64,000 nucleotides of DNA. Origin: Ciceribacter sichuanensis (GTDB lineage: Bacteria > Pseudomonadota > Alphaproteobacteria > Rhizobiales > Rhizobiaceae). Of this stretch, positions 26,828 through 36,211 are shown piece by piece (position 1 is the stretch's first letter; each line of letters begins with the position of its first letter). Below the pieces are notes generated by a model. That model saw nothing but the letters and a program-made list of their open reading frames with translations. It did no database searches and was not told where the DNA came from. The stretch covers positions 62,001 to 126,000 of the forward strand of contig NZ_JAMXLX010000009.1 of NCBI RefSeq assembly GCF_024055605.1, in the 5' to 3' direction. Position numbers and translations under genes: made by a program.

Positions 26828-28513
26828 ATGCGCATCCTGCTTCTCTGTCATAGCTTCAATTCATTGTCCCAGCGCCTGCATGTCGATCTGCGTCGGGCGG
26901 GGCATGAGGTGTCTGTGGAGCTGGATGTGCATGACGACCTGACCCGTGAGGCTGTCTCGCTGTTTTCGCCTGATGTCATCGTCGCGCCTTTCCTGAAGCG
27001 GGCGATCCCGACAGATGTCTGGCGGCGGACCCTCTGTCTCATCGTTCATCCCGGTATTCGCGGTGACAAGGGACCGAGTGCGCTGGACTGGGCAATCCTC
27101 GATGGCGAGGAGCGCTGGGGCGTGACGCTGATCGAAGCGCGGGAGGAAATGGATGCCGGCCCCGTCTGGGCGTGGCGGGAATTTCCGATGCGGCTTGCGC
27201 GCAAGTCGAGCATCTATCGACATGAGGTGACGGAGGCCGCCGTCGCCTGTGCCTTCGAAGCCATCGGCCGGTTGGAGCGGCAGGAGGGCGCGGAGATGCC
27301 GGCAAACTGGGGCGGAGGGCGCGAGCGCCCCGCCTGCCGCAGGGCGGACCGGATGCTCGACCCCTTCACGCAGACGGCGGAGGAAGCGCTTCGCATTATC
27401 CATGCTTCGGATGGTGATCCGGGCGCCTGGCTGACAATAGGCTCGGAGGCGTTTCTGTCTTTCGACGCCAGTCTTGCGTCGGGCCTTTCAGGCGCGCCCG
27501 GTGCGCTTGTCGGACGCTGTCGGCAGGCCGTGGCCGTTGCGTTCCGGGAGGGGGGGCTCTGGATAGGCCATTTTCGCAGGGCGGAATCGGGCAGCCTCAA
27601 ACTGCCGGCGCTGGCATTGCTCGGTGAAGATGCGCGGGACCTGCCCGTTATCGCGGGACCGGAGAACTGCCGCTATCACGAAGAGGGTGGCGTCGGGTTT
27701 CTCGATTTTCGCTTCTACAATGGTGCCATGTCTTCGGAGGATTGTGAGGCTCTGCGTGAAGCAGTCGCGACCGCAAAGACGCGGGCCTTGCCGGTGCTCG
27801 TCCTGCAGGGCGATGCCGATTGCTGGTCGAACGGTATCCATCTCGGTCTCATCGAAAACGCCGCAAGTGCTGCCGACGAATCCTGGTGCAACATCAATGC
27901 CATGAACGACCTGGTGCGGGAGATCATCGTCTCGGACGACCGGCTGGTGATCGCGGCAGTTATCGGCAATGCCGGCGCCGGCGGCGTTTTCCTGTCGCTT
28001 GCCGCCGATGAAGTCTGGATCCGCGAAGGCGTGGTCCTCAATCCGCACTACAAGGATATGGGAAATCTCTACGGCTCCGAATACTGGACCTATCTTCTGC
28101 CTGCCCGCGTCGGGGAGGAGCGTGCCCGGCGCGTCACGCAGGCGCGGCTGCCGATGGGGATAGACGAGGCGCTGGAACTCGGTCTCGTGACGCGACGCCT
28201 TCCCGTAGATGTTTCATCTGCTGTTGCGGAGCTTCGCCGGGCGGCAATCGAACTCGCCGCATCGCCGGATCTGGCTGACCGTATCGCCGCCAAGCGCAAA
28301 CGCCGGCTTCGTGACGAGGCCGACAAGCCGCTTTCTGCCTATCGCGCAGAGGAGTTGCAGCGCATGCGGCGGAATTTCTATGGCTTTGATCCGAGCTATC
28401 ACGTGGCGCGGCACAATTTCATCCGCAAAACGCCGAAGTCGCGCACGCCGGTGACACTCGCTATACATCGTGCCGGGAGGAATGGCGTGGACCGCAGGAG
28501 GAGCATCACATGA
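26828..28513 (+). CDS. hypX: Hydrogenase CO-ligand synthesis protein HypX (HoxX)
   Basis: A 561-residue two-domain protein. The N-terminal part resembles formyltransferases that use formyl-tetrahydrofolate (LIVHPGIRGDKGPSALDWAI near residue 70, VTLIEAREEMDAGPVW). The C-terminal part is a crotonase-like domain (VLQGDADCWSNGIHLGLIE, AVIGNAGAGGVFLSLAADEV). Work on an Aquifex homologue showed that formyl is moved to CoA and decarbonylated to give the CO ligand. HypX occurs mainly in organisms that make hydrogenase in air, so its presence argues for aerobic H2 oxidation here. It overlaps hoxA by four bases. Confidence 0.93.
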   Translation: MRILLLCHSFNSLSQRLHVDLRRAGHEVSVELDVHDDLTREAVSLFSPDVIVAPFLKRAIPTDVWRRTLCLIVHPGIRGDKGPSALDWAILDGEERWGVTLIEAREEMDAGPVWAWREFPMRLARKSSIYRHEVTEAAVACAFEAIGRLERQEGAEMPANWGGGRERPACRRADRMLDPFTQTAEEALRIIHASDGDPGAWLTIGSEAFLSFDASLASGLSGAPGALVGRCRQAVAVAFREGGLWIGHFRRAESGSLKLPALALLGEDARDLPVIAGPENCRYHEEGGVGFLDFRFYNGAMSSEDCEALREAVATAKTRALPVLVLQGDADCWSNGIHLGLIENAASAADESWCNINAMNDLVREIIVSDDRLVIAAVIGNAGAGGVFLSLAADEVWIREGVVLNPHYKDMGNLYGSEYWTYLLPARVGEERARRVTQARLPMGIDEALELGLVTRRLPVDVSSAVAELRRAAIELAASPDLADRIAAKRKRRLRDEADKPLSAYRAEELQRMRRNFYGFDPSYHVARHNFIRKTPKSRTPVTLAIHRAGRNGVDRRRSIT

Positions 28514-29964
28514 CAAACCCGCACGCAACCGTCCTTGTCGTGGATGACGAGGTTCGTTCGATCGAAGCGATCCAGCGGGTGCTCTCCGACGAGTTCGAGG
28601 TGATCGGCGCTCGTAACGCCAAGGAGGCGGAGGAGGTACTTGAAGGCGAGATGGTGCAGGTGATCCTGTGTGACCAGCGCATGCCCGGCGAATCCGGTGT
28701 CGACTTCCTGAAGCGGGTGCGCGAGCTATGGCCGGATACGATCCGCATCATCATCTCGGGATATACCGATAGTGGCGATATCATCGAGGGCGTCAACAAT
28801 GCTGGCATCTACCAATATATCACCAAGCCGTGGAGCCCCGACAAGCTGATCGCCTGCGTGCGCGAGAGCGCCAATCTCTGGCGCCTGCAGCATGAAGTCA
28901 CCGACATGCGCATCGAGGTGAAGCCCGCGAGCGAGGCGTTGCAGAAGGTCATCAGCGACCGCCGCCGCAATCAGGCGCAATCCTTTAGCTTCGACCGGAT
29001 CGTTCATCGCGCTGACAGTCCGCTGGTCAACTCCATCGCGCTTGCAAGACGGGCGGCGCGCTATGACGTTTCGGTGCTCGTTACAGGTGCATCGGGGACC
29101 GGCAAGGAGCTGCTGGCGCGCGCCATCCATCAGGAATCCGCCCGCGCCGACAAGACATTTGTGGTTGAGAATTGCGGCGCGCTGCCTGACGAGCTTCTCG
29201 AAAGCGAACTCTTCGGCTGCAAGAAGGGAGCCTATACCGGCGCCTATCAGGATCGCATCGGGCTTTTCGAACTCGCTGACAATGGCACGATCTTTCTCGA
29301 TGAGATCGGGGAGACCTCGCCGGCCTTTCAGGTGAAGCTGCTGCGTGTTCTGCAGGAGGGCGAAATCCGGCCGCTCGGCGCGCAGCGGCCGCGCAAGGTC
29401 AATGTTCGGGTTATCTCTGCCACCAACCGCGATTTGCTGGCCGAGGTTGCGGCCGGACGCTTTCGCCGTGACCTCTACTATCGGCTGGCGGCCTTTCCGA
29501 TCCATATGCCGGCGCTTAGCGACCGGATCGAGGACATTCCCGCCCTTGCGGGCCGGATCCTCACGCAGGTCAACCAGTCGTTCAACCGGCAGGTGGCGGG
29601 TTTCCATCCGCGTACACTCGACCTGATGACCTCCTATTCCTGGCCGGGCAACGTGCGCGAACTGCAGAACGAGATCCAGCGGATGACCGTGCTTTCCGAC
29701 GGCAATGAACCGCTGCCACCCGAGCTTCTGTCGCCGGCCATCCGCAACGGCGAGGTGACGGCCACACAGACCCCGGATGGCGGTCTGCGGCTGCTCAAGG
29801 ACATGGTGGAGGAGGTCGAAAAGGCGGCGATCGAGGCAAGCCTCGCACGCCATGACGGCAATATCAGTCGTACCGCCGAGGAACTGGGCTTGTCACGCGT
29901 CGGGCTAAGAAGCAAAATCGAGCGGTACGACCTCAGGCGTTATCGCGATGACGAAAGTGATTGA
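28510..29964 (+). CDS. hoxA: Sigma-54-dependent hydrogenase response regulator HoxA (HupR)
   Basis: A 484-residue NtrC-type activator. The receiver domain (1-125) has D12, D13 and phospho-acceptor D55 in ILCDQRMPG, with the lysine in TKPWSPDK. The AAA+ domain (about 165-395) has Walker A GASGTGKELLARAIH, the sigma-54 contact loop GAYTGA, Walker B GTIFLDEIGE and an arginine-finger region. The C-terminal Fis-type helix-turn-helix is NISRTAEELGLSRVGLRSKI. Phenylalanine of the usual GAFTGA is tyrosine here, a conservative change, so sigma-54 activation is expected, in contrast to the Rhodobacter HupR type that lost the loop. It overlaps hypX by 4 bases and hupT by 17. Confidence 0.94.
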   Translation: MTNPHATVLVVDDEVRSIEAIQRVLSDEFEVIGARNAKEAEEVLEGEMVQVILCDQRMPGESGVDFLKRVRELWPDTIRIIISGYTDSGDIIEGVNNAGIYQYITKPWSPDKLIACVRESANLWRLQHEVTDMRIEVKPASEALQKVISDRRRNQAQSFSFDRIVHRADSPLVNSIALARRAARYDVSVLVTGASGTGKELLARAIHQESARADKTFVVENCGALPDELLESELFGCKKGAYTGAYQDRIGLFELADNGTIFLDEIGETSPAFQVKLLRVLQEGEIRPLGAQRPRKVNVRVISATNRDLLAEVAAGRFRRDLYYRLAAFPIHMPALSDRIEDIPALAGRILTQVNQSFNRQVAGFHPRTLDLMTSYSWPGNVRELQNEIQRMTVLSDGNEPLPPELLSPAIRNGEVTATQTPDGGLRLLKDMVEEVEKAAIEASLARHDGNISRTAEELGLSRVGLRSKIERYDLRRYRDDESD

Positions 29965-31318
29965 CAAGACGGACCGTCCCGCCGGCGAAGACCTCGCCGG
30001 AAAAGTCTCGCTGCCCAGCGTCTTTGCGCTTGATGGCTCGGGCGAAGCCATGTGGGTGGATGTCATTCACCGCATGGAGGAGGTCTATTCCGAACTCCTG
30101 CGCAACGAGACGGATCTTGAGCGCAAGAATGCCGAACTCGAGGAGGCGCAGACCTTCATTTCGAGCGTCGTCGCTTCCGTTTCGGATATTCTCATTGCCT
30201 GCGGTCGCGATGGCGTGATCCATAAGGTCAATCCGGCATTTCTCACTCTGGTCGGCATGGAAGAAGCGAAGGTGATCGGCACCCGCATCTTCGATTACGT
30301 GATCGAGGCCGATCGCAAGGAAGCTGAAAGGCTGATGAGCGCGGGGCAGCAAGGCCGGGTTCTGGAAGGCGACCTGCATTTCAGGGCGGCGGCGGATCGC
30401 GAGGAATGCCTCGCCATGCGTTGCGCCGCTCTTTTCGACAGCCGGCGGCGGCGTCTTGGTGCGGTGCTGACGGGGCGGCCGATCAGCGAACTCAGGCAAG
30501 CCTATCAGGCGCTGCATCAGGCGCATCTCGAATTGCAGACGGCGCAGCGCAAGCTGATCGAGCAGGAGAAGATGGCAAGCCTCGGCCGGCTCGTTGCCGG
30601 TGTCGCTCACGAGCTCAACAATCCGATCAGCTTCGTCTACGCCAACATCTACACGCTCGACCGTTATCGCAAGAACCTCGTCTCTTATCTCGATGCAGTG
30701 CATCAGGGTGCCGGAGACGATGAGATTGCGGACCTCAGGCGTGGGCTCAAGATCGACAGTATCCTCTCAGACATCGCGCCGCTTCTCGAAGGCACTCTGG
30801 AGGGCGCCGACCGGGTCAGCGAGATCGTCAAGAATCTCAGGCGTCTCTCGTTCAGCGAGACGGGCGAGCGCCATGCAGTCGATCTCGACAGGGTGCTGCG
30901 TAACTCCACGCATCTTGCCGTGCGGGCCAAGAATGCGATGGCGGAAGTCTCGATCGACAGCGATGCCAACCTCTTCGTCGATGCCCATGAAGGGCAGATC
31001 CATCAGGTTCTCGTCAACCTGATCGCCAATGCGCTGGATGCCGTTGCCGACCGGCAGAACGGGCGGGTGGACATCTCCACAAGGCAGCGCGGGGATTCCG
31101 TCGAGATCGTGGTCAGCGACAATGGTCCGGGTATTGCGGAAACCGAGATGAACAAGGTTTTTGAACCCTTCTTCACGACCAAGGATGTCGGCGAGGGAAC
31201 GGGCCTGGGGCTCTGGATCACGTTCACCATCGTGCAGGACTATAACGGCGAGATCACCGTGCGCAACAACGAGGCGGGCGGTGCCGAATTTCATGTGCTT
31301 CTACCGCTCGCGCGATAG
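29948..31318 (+). CDS. hupT: Hydrogenase two-component sensor kinase HupT (HoxJ)
   Basis: A 456-residue cytoplasmic histidine kinase without membrane segments. A coiled region and a PAS domain (about 65-180, with VSDILIACGRDGVIHKVNPA) precede a second helix. The dimerisation domain with phospho-acceptor H221 (GVAHELNNPISFVYANIY) is followed by the catalytic domain (QVLVNLIANALDAV, DNGPGI, GEGTGLGLW). In known systems HupT/HoxJ forms a complex with the sensor hydrogenase HupUV and phosphorylates the regulator when H2 is absent. The start lies 17 bases inside hoxA, so both are made together. It ends the locus at an intrinsic terminator. Confidence 0.93.
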   Translation: MTKVIDKTDRPAGEDLAGKVSLPSVFALDGSGEAMWVDVIHRMEEVYSELLRNETDLERKNAELEEAQTFISSVVASVSDILIACGRDGVIHKVNPAFLTLVGMEEAKVIGTRIFDYVIEADRKEAERLMSAGQQGRVLEGDLHFRAAADREECLAMRCAALFDSRRRRLGAVLTGRPISELRQAYQALHQAHLELQTAQRKLIEQEKMASLGRLVAGVAHELNNPISFVYANIYTLDRYRKNLVSYLDAVHQGAGDDEIADLRRGLKIDSILSDIAPLLEGTLEGADRVSEIVKNLRRLSFSETGERHAVDLDRVLRNSTHLAVRAKNAMAEVSIDSDANLFVDAHEGQIHQVLVNLIANALDAVADRQNGRVDISTRQRGDSVEIVVSDNGPGIAETEMNKVFEPFFTTKDVGEGTGLGLWITFTIVQDYNGEITVRNNEAGGAEFHVLLPLAR

Positions 31319-31345
31319 GCAGTACGGATTGGATATGCGGTTTTC

Positions 31346-31365
31346 TCCCGTCGAGCGGGATTTTT
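31346..31365 (+). terminator. Terminator at the end of the hydrogenase locus
   Basis: TCCCG (31346-31350) and CGGGA (31356-31360) form a short stem followed by TTTTT, 28 bases after the hupT stop and just before the 3' end of the convergent LacI-type gene. Confidence 0.6.
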
Positions 31366-31368
31366 CCC

Positions 31369-32448
31369 TTACGAACCGGATGAGGGGGCAGCGCCCACGG
31401 ATGCGCGCTCGATGAGCCGTGTCTGCAGCACGACCCTGCGGCCTTCGCCAACTTCTCCGTTCAACCGTTCCACCAGCAGCGTGGCGGCGGCTTCCCCAAG
31501 CTGGTAGACGGGCTGTTGCACGACGGTCACCGGTGGTGAAGTGACGGATGTCCAGTCGGCGTCGTGAAAGGACACCAGCGAAAGGTCGTCCGGCAGGGTG
31601 AGGCCCAGTTCACGCGCGACCTTGAAGACTTCAAGGCCGATCACGCTGTCGGAAGCGATGATGGCGCTCGGCCGTTCCGCCGATTGCAGCATGTTCAGCA
31701 CGGTCCGACGTGTTGCCTCGGGGCTGTTGGCTCCGACACGCACCCATTCCTCCATGCTGGTCAGCGATGCCTCGCGACAGGCGCCGAGATGCCCCTCGAT
31801 GCGGCGCCGGACGGAGTCGGTATAGATGTCGTCCAGCGAATGAAACACATGGTCCGGGGTGTCGCAGGCCGTGACGTAGGCGATGCGGCGATGTCCGCGC
31901 CCGATCAGCAGTCTGGTTATGCCCTCCGCCGCCTGCATGTCGTCCGCAATGACGGTGTCGACGTTCAGGGATGGTGCCGAGCGATCCAGCAGGGCAAGCG
32001 GGCGGCCGGAACGTTCGATATCTTTCAGATGTTCGACATCGCCTTCCTTCGCCGGAGAGACGATGATGCCATCGACGCGCTTGGCGACCAGCGTGCGGAT
32101 CGCCGCCTTTTCCGCGGCGACGTCTTCTCCGGAATTGGACAGGATGACGTTGAAGCCGGCGAGGCGGGCGACATCGGTGATGCCGCGCACGGCAAGGCTG
32201 AAGAACGGGTTTTCGATATCGCCGACGACGACGCCGATGGTTCCGGAGCGTCCGGTGGTCATGCTGCGGGCGAGTTCATTCGGGCGATAATCGAGTGCGC
32301 TGGCAGCAGCCTTCACCGCCTCGCGGACCTTGGCGCTGACTGTACCGTAGCCTCCCAGAACACGCGCCGCGGTTGCCTTCGAAACGCCCGCCTCGCGAGC
32401 GACATCGGCGACCGTAACGGAGGAAGATCTGGCTGGACTCTGTTCCAT
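31369..32448 (-). CDS. LacI-family transcriptional repressor
   Basis: A 359-residue LacI/GalR regulator. The N-terminal helix-turn-helix and hinge include TVADVAREAGVSKATAARVL and LDYRPNELARSM. The ligand-binding core follows (GVVVGDIENPFFSLAVRG, DGIIVSPAKEGD, AIIASDSVIGLEV, VTSPPVTVVQQP). The ATG at 32448 is chosen because it sits close to the DNA-binding domain and has TAAGG upstream; an in-frame ATG at 32499 adds 17 residues unlike LacI proteins. It is divergent from the transport operon, and two perfect palindromes lie in the shared promoter region, so it most likely represses that operon. The inducer is unknown. Confidence 0.92.
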   Translation of the reverse strand: MEQSPARSSSVTVADVAREAGVSKATAARVLGGYGTVSAKVREAVKAAASALDYRPNELARSMTTGRSGTIGVVVGDIENPFFSLAVRGITDVARLAGFNVILSNSGEDVAAEKAAIRTLVAKRVDGIIVSPAKEGDVEHLKDIERSGRPLALLDRSAPSLNVDTVIADDMQAAEGITRLLIGRGHRRIAYVTACDTPDHVFHSLDDIYTDSVRRRIEGHLGACREASLTSMEEWVRVGANSPEATRRTVLNMLQSAERPSAIIASDSVIGLEVFKVARELGLTLPDDLSLVSFHDADWTSVTSPPVTVVQQPVYQLGEAAATLLVERLNGEVGEGRRVVLQTRLIERASVGAAPSSGS

Positions 32449-32514
32449 GACATTAGCCTTACAAGAGATATTGACGACTGGCAAATGCGAATATAACAAT
32501 TGTCAAAACTGAAA

Positions 32515-32526
32515 GAGACCGGTCTC
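32515..32526. promoter_or_regulatory. LacI-type operator, copy 1
   Basis: GAGACCGGTCTC is a perfect 12-bp palindrome with a central CG pair, typical of LacI-family sites. It is flanked by AAA on both sides. An identical copy lies 22 bases downstream, about two helical turns, so two dimers would bind on the same face. Confidence 0.8.
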
Positions 32527-32536
32527 AAACTAAAAA

Positions 32537-32548
32537 GAGACCGGTCTC
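32537..32548. promoter_or_regulatory. LacI-type operator, copy 2
   Basis: This is an identical GAGACCGGTCTC palindrome, 130 bases before the binding-protein gene. It probably overlaps the promoter of the rightward transport operon. Confidence 0.8.
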
Positions 32549-32678
32549 ATAATCAAAACGGAATCCCCGGCATATGCGACGAGCATGGGCTGGACGGTTG
32601 ACCTCGGTCACCGTCCGGATGGGACCCTTGCGCCCAAAACCGTCGCAAACGAGACCACCAGAGCAGGAGAACGAGCAC

Positions 32679-33512
32679 ATGAAACTTTTCGAAAACACAT
32701 CTTCTCCGATAGGCCGGATGCGCGCTGCCATGCTCGCGCTGGCTCTATCCTTTACAGGCGTTACGGCCGCGACGGCACTCGCGGAAGACAATCCCTATGG
32801 CCTGATCGATTCTAAGATCATCAGCGTCGGCACGATGGGCGATGCCAAGCCCTATACGTTTACCACCGCTGACGGCAACTTTACCGGCTTCGATATCGAA
32901 CTGTTCCTCAACGTCGCCGAACGCATCGGCTACAAGAAGGATCAGGTTGTATTCACCGGTCAGGAATTCTCGGCGCTGATGCCTTCCGTCGCGAACGGCC
33001 GTTTCGATGTTGCGGTTGCCGCGATCGGCACTACCGAAAAGCGCAAGCAGACCATCGACTTTTCCGACGGTTATCTGGCCGGCTATCTCTCGGTGCTGAC
33101 GCCGGATGCCAAGATCACCGACGCTGAAGGGCTGAAAGGCAAGCGCCTCGGCGTCGTGCAGGGCACGCTGCAGGAAATCTATGCCCAGAAGAACTTCACC
33201 GGCGCCGATCTGGTCAAGTTCCCCGACAACAACTCTGCCGTCGTTGCTCTCAACAATGGTACGATCGACGCTCACTTCCTCGATTACGAGGCGGCCAAGG
33301 ACTATACCGCCCGCTATACGGATCTGAAGGTTACCGTCAACATTCCGAGCTTTGACGCTCCGGCCGGTTTCGTGATCCGCAAGGGCAACGACGCCTTCCG
33401 GGAAGCCCTGAACAAGGGTCTGCACGAAGCCATGCAGGATGGGACCTGGAAGACCCTTTACGAGAAATGGTTCCCCGGCTCGCCGATGCCGGCTGAATAT
33501 CTTCCCAAGTAA
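32679..33512 (+). CDS. ABC transporter substrate-binding protein, family 3 (polar amino acid type)
   Basis: A 277-residue periplasmic binding protein. An N-terminal signal peptide ends near [11 protein letters not shown] (residues 1-33). The family-3 pattern is visible in [48 protein letters not shown] and [13 protein letters not shown]. This family binds amino acids, opines or similar zwitterions. The ATG at 32679 has AGGAGA ten bases upstream and gives a clean signal peptide. It is the first gene of the operon controlled by the twin palindromes. A stable hairpin follows it, which should favour high levels of the binding protein. The ligand cannot be read from the sequence. Confidence 0.9.
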   Translation: MKLFENTSSPIGRMRAAMLALALSFTGVTAATALAEDNPYGLIDSKIISVGTMGDAKPYTFTTADGNFTGFDIELFLNVAERIGYKKDQVVFTGQEFSALMPSVANGRFDVAVAAIGTTEKRKQTIDFSDGYLAGYLSVLTPDAKITDAEGLKGKRLGVVQGTLQEIYAQKNFTGADLVKFPDNNSAVVALNNGTIDAHFLDYEAAKDYTARYTDLKVTVNIPSFDAPAGFVIRKGNDAFREALNKGLHEAMQDGTWKTLYEKWFPGSPMPAEYLPK

Positions 33513-33533
33513 ACCCGCCAAGTGATCCCGTTC

Positions 33534-33557
33534 GGCCCGGCGGCCTGCCGCCGGGCC
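33534..33557 (+). other. Intercistronic mRNA hairpin
   Basis: A perfect 10-bp stem (GGCCCGGCGG with CCGCCGGGCC) has a CCTG loop between the binding-protein and permease genes and no T tract. Such stems commonly protect the binding-protein part of the transcript from 3' decay. Confidence 0.65.
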
Positions 33558-33579
33558 CCGCATTTCAAGGAAGAGCTTG

Positions 33580-35097
33580 ATGAACTGGCTTGAAAATCTG
33601 CGTCGCAGTTTCCTCGACTGGAACGCGATGGCCGAGGTGCTGCCGACCATGATCGCGGTCGGCCTGAAGAACACCCTGATCCTCGCTGCCGCCTCCACCG
33701 TCTTCGGCGTGATCATCGGCATGGTGCTGGCGATCATGGGTATTTCCCGTTCACCGTGGCTGCGTATTCCGGCGCGTGTCTATACCGATATCTTTCGGGG
33801 CCTCCCGGCCATCGTCACGATCCTCCTGATCGGTCAGGGTTTTGCCCGCATCGGCCGCGAATTGTTCGGGCCGTCGCCCTATCCGCTGGGGATCATGGCG
33901 CTCAGCCTGATTGCGGGCGCATATATCGGCGAAATCTTCCGTTCGGGCATCCAGAGCGTCGACCGCGGCCAGATGGAAGCCTGCCGCGCGCTGAGCATGA
34001 GCTATGGTCAGGGCATGAAGCTGATCGTCGTGCCCCAAGGTGTGCGACGGGTGCTGCCGGCGCTGGTCAACCAGTTCATTGGCAACGTCAAGGATTCGAG
34101 CCTTGTCTATTTTCTCGGTCTCCTGGCCTCCGAGCGCGAAATCTTCCGCGTCGGGCAGGACCATGCCGTCGTCACCGGCAATCTTTCGCCGCTTCTGCTC
34201 GCGGGTATTTTCTATCTCGTCATCACCGTGCCGTTGACCCATGTCGTCAACATGATCGACACGCGCCTGCGGCTCGGCAAGCAGAAGCCGTCGAGCGTCT
34301 CAAGCGGTCTCGAGGAGGTCGATGAACTCGATGGCGCAAAACGCGCCGATCCGAAATCCGGGGCGGGCTTCAAGGGCGGAAGCCTCGATGTGAAGAACCT
34401 CGGCATGGCCTATGGCGAACTGGATGTGCTGAAGGGTGTCGACCTTTCGGTGCGCCCGGGTTCCGTGACCTGCATCATCGGACCCTCCGGTTCGGGCAAG
34501 TCGACGCTGCTGCGCTGCCTCAATCGTCTGGTCGAGCCGAAGGCCGGCGACGTGTTGCTGGATGGCGAGAGCATTCTTGCCATGAAGCCGGAAAAGCTTC
34601 GCCGCCGGGTCGGCATGGTGTTCCAGCATTTCAATCTCTTCCCGGACCATACGGCGCTCGAAAACGTCATGCTGTCGCTCACCAAGATCAAGGGGATGCC
34701 GAAGGAAGAAGCCGAGCGCATCGCCAAGGCACGGCTGGCCGATGTCGGGCTGGCAAGCCGCCAGCATCATCGTCCCAGCGGTCTGTCCGGTGGTCAGCAG
34801 CAGCGCGTGGCCATTGCCCGGGCGCTCGCCATGGAACCCGAAGTCATCCTTTTCGACGAGGTAACGAGCGCGCTCGATCCTGAACTGGTGAAGGGCGTCC
34901 TCAACCTGATGGCTGATCTCGGCCAGCGCGGCATGACCATGGTGGTGGTCACCCATGAGATGGGCTTCGCACGGCGCGTGGCCGATCAGGTGGTGTTCAT
35001 GGACGAAGGCCGCGTCGTGGAGGCGGGAACGCCCGAAGCGATCTTCGACAGCCCGCAGAGCCCGCGTCTCCAGCGCTTCCTGGCGGAAGTGCTCTGA
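33580..35097 (+). CDS. Fused amino-acid-type ABC permease and ATPase
   Basis: A 505-residue single-chain transporter. Residues 1-235 are a His/Glu/Gln-type inner-membrane permease with several hydrophobic helices ([20 protein letters not shown], then [13 protein letters not shown] with the coupling motif region). After a hydrophilic linker at about 235-260, residues 265-505 are an ATPase with Walker [26 protein letters not shown] and Walker [13 protein letters not shown]. Permease and ATPase are usually separate genes in this family. No frameshift or stop lies at the joint. The ATG at 33580 has AAGGAAG upstream. The ATPase half resembles GlnQ and the permease half HisM. Confidence 0.9.
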   Translation: MNWLENLRRSFLDWNAMAEVLPTMIAVGLKNTLILAAASTVFGVIIGMVLAIMGISRSPWLRIPARVYTDIFRGLPAIVTILLIGQGFARIGRELFGPSPYPLGIMALSLIAGAYIGEIFRSGIQSVDRGQMEACRALSMSYGQGMKLIVVPQGVRRVLPALVNQFIGNVKDSSLVYFLGLLASEREIFRVGQDHAVVTGNLSPLLLAGIFYLVITVPLTHVVNMIDTRLRLGKQKPSSVSSGLEEVDELDGAKRADPKSGAGFKGGSLDVKNLGMAYGELDVLKGVDLSVRPGSVTCIIGPSGSGKSTLLRCLNRLVEPKAGDVLLDGESILAMKPEKLRRRVGMVFQHFNLFPDHTALENVMLSLTKIKGMPKEEAERIAKARLADVGLASRQHHRPSGLSGGQQQRVAIARALAMEPEVILFDEVTSALDPELVKGVLNLMADLGQRGMTMVVVTHEMGFARRVADQVVFMDEGRVVEAGTPEAIFDSPQSPRLQRFLAEVL

Positions 35098-35157
35098 TCC
35101 CGCCGCCCGCATGAAGGCCCGTGATCGCATGGAAAATTGCATGAAGGAAGGTGCAGA

Positions 35158-36165
35158 GTGACACAGACGATAAGATGGGGGGTGCTGGGTGCCGCGGGCA
35201 TCGCGGTGAAAGCTGTCATCCCCGCCATCCAGACAAGCCAGTTTGGAAGGGTGCAGGCCATTGCCTCCCGCTCGCCGGACAAAGCTGCGGATGTCGCGGC
35301 GAAATTCGGCATTCCCAAGGTCCATGGCAGCTATGAGGAGCTGCTTGCCGATCCCGAGATCGATGCCATCTATAATCCCCTGCCCAATCATCTGCATGTG
35401 CCGATGACGGTTGCGGCCCTGAAGGCGGGCAAGCCCGTGCTGTGCGAGAAGCCGGTCGCCTTGTCGGCGGATGGCGCGCTCTCGCTCGTCGAGGCGCAGA
35501 AGGCGTCGGGCCTGCCGGTGGCGGAGGCCTTCATGGTTCGCCATCATCCGCAATGGCAGAGAGTTCGGGTGCTGGTGAACGAAGGCCGGATCGGCGAGGT
35601 TCGCGTCATCCAGACGATATTCTCCTACTTCCTCGACGATCCGCAGAATGTGCGCAACCAGGCCGAGATCGGCGGCGGCGGGCTCTATGATGTCGGCTGC
35701 TGCGCGGTGAATACCGCGCGCTACATTTTCGGCACGGAGCCGCAACGCGCCGTCGCGCTGATGGATCGGGACAGCCGTTTCGGCACCGACCGGCTGACGA
35801 GTGGCCTGCTGGCATTTCCCGAAGGCCGGCAGCTTGCGTTCACCTGTTCGACCCAGCTCGCTTTGACCCAGAAGGTCACCATTCTCGGGACGAACGGGCG
35901 CATCGAGATCGCCATTCCGTTCAACGCGCCGGCGGATGCCGAGACAGTCATTGCAGTCGATGACGGCCGTGATCTTACCGGCGGCGGGCGGGAGGAAATC
36001 GTGATCGAGCCTGTCGACCAGTATCGCCTTCAGGCGGATGCCTTTGCGCATGCCGTTCTTACGGGCGAGCCGCTGCAAACGGGCCTAGACGATGCCGTCG
36101 CCAACATGAAGGCGATCGACGCGCTGTTCCGTTCGGCCCGCACCGGGCTGTGGGAAACCCCCTGA
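35158..36165 (+). CDS. Gfo/Idh/MocA-family NAD(P)-dependent oxidoreductase
   Basis: A 335-residue dehydrogenase. The N-terminal Rossmann motif is WGVLGAAGIAVKAVIPAI. The family motif GKPVLCEKPVALS near residue 95 supplies the active-site lysine, and GGGGLYDVGCCAVNTARYI lies near residue 170. The start is taken as GTG at 35158, with AAGGAAGG seven bases upstream; the open frame begins earlier with a TTG. The family oxidises sugars, inositols, imines and opine-like N-glycosyl compounds. In this operon it probably acts on the imported compound or a product of the FAD oxidase. Confidence 0.87.
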   Translation: MTQTIRWGVLGAAGIAVKAVIPAIQTSQFGRVQAIASRSPDKAADVAAKFGIPKVHGSYEELLADPEIDAIYNPLPNHLHVPMTVAALKAGKPVLCEKPVALSADGALSLVEAQKASGLPVAEAFMVRHHPQWQRVRVLVNEGRIGEVRVIQTIFSYFLDDPQNVRNQAEIGGGGLYDVGCCAVNTARYIFGTEPQRAVALMDRDSRFGTDRLTSGLLAFPEGRQLAFTCSTQLALTQKVTILGTNGRIEIAIPFNAPADAETVIAVDDGRDLTGGGREEIVIEPVDQYRLQADAFAHAVLTGEPLQTGLDDAVANMKAIDALFRSARTGLWETP

Positions 36166-36211
36166 TTACATCCAACGACATTTTTGATCCGTCAGACGAG
36201 AAGACAAGACC

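Noticed and set aside
28510-29964. GAYTGA in HoxA as a lost sigma-54 contact loop
   Set aside because: Tyrosine for phenylalanine is conservative and the threonine is kept. With two exact sigma-54 sites nearby, the protein is most likely a normal sigma-54 activator.
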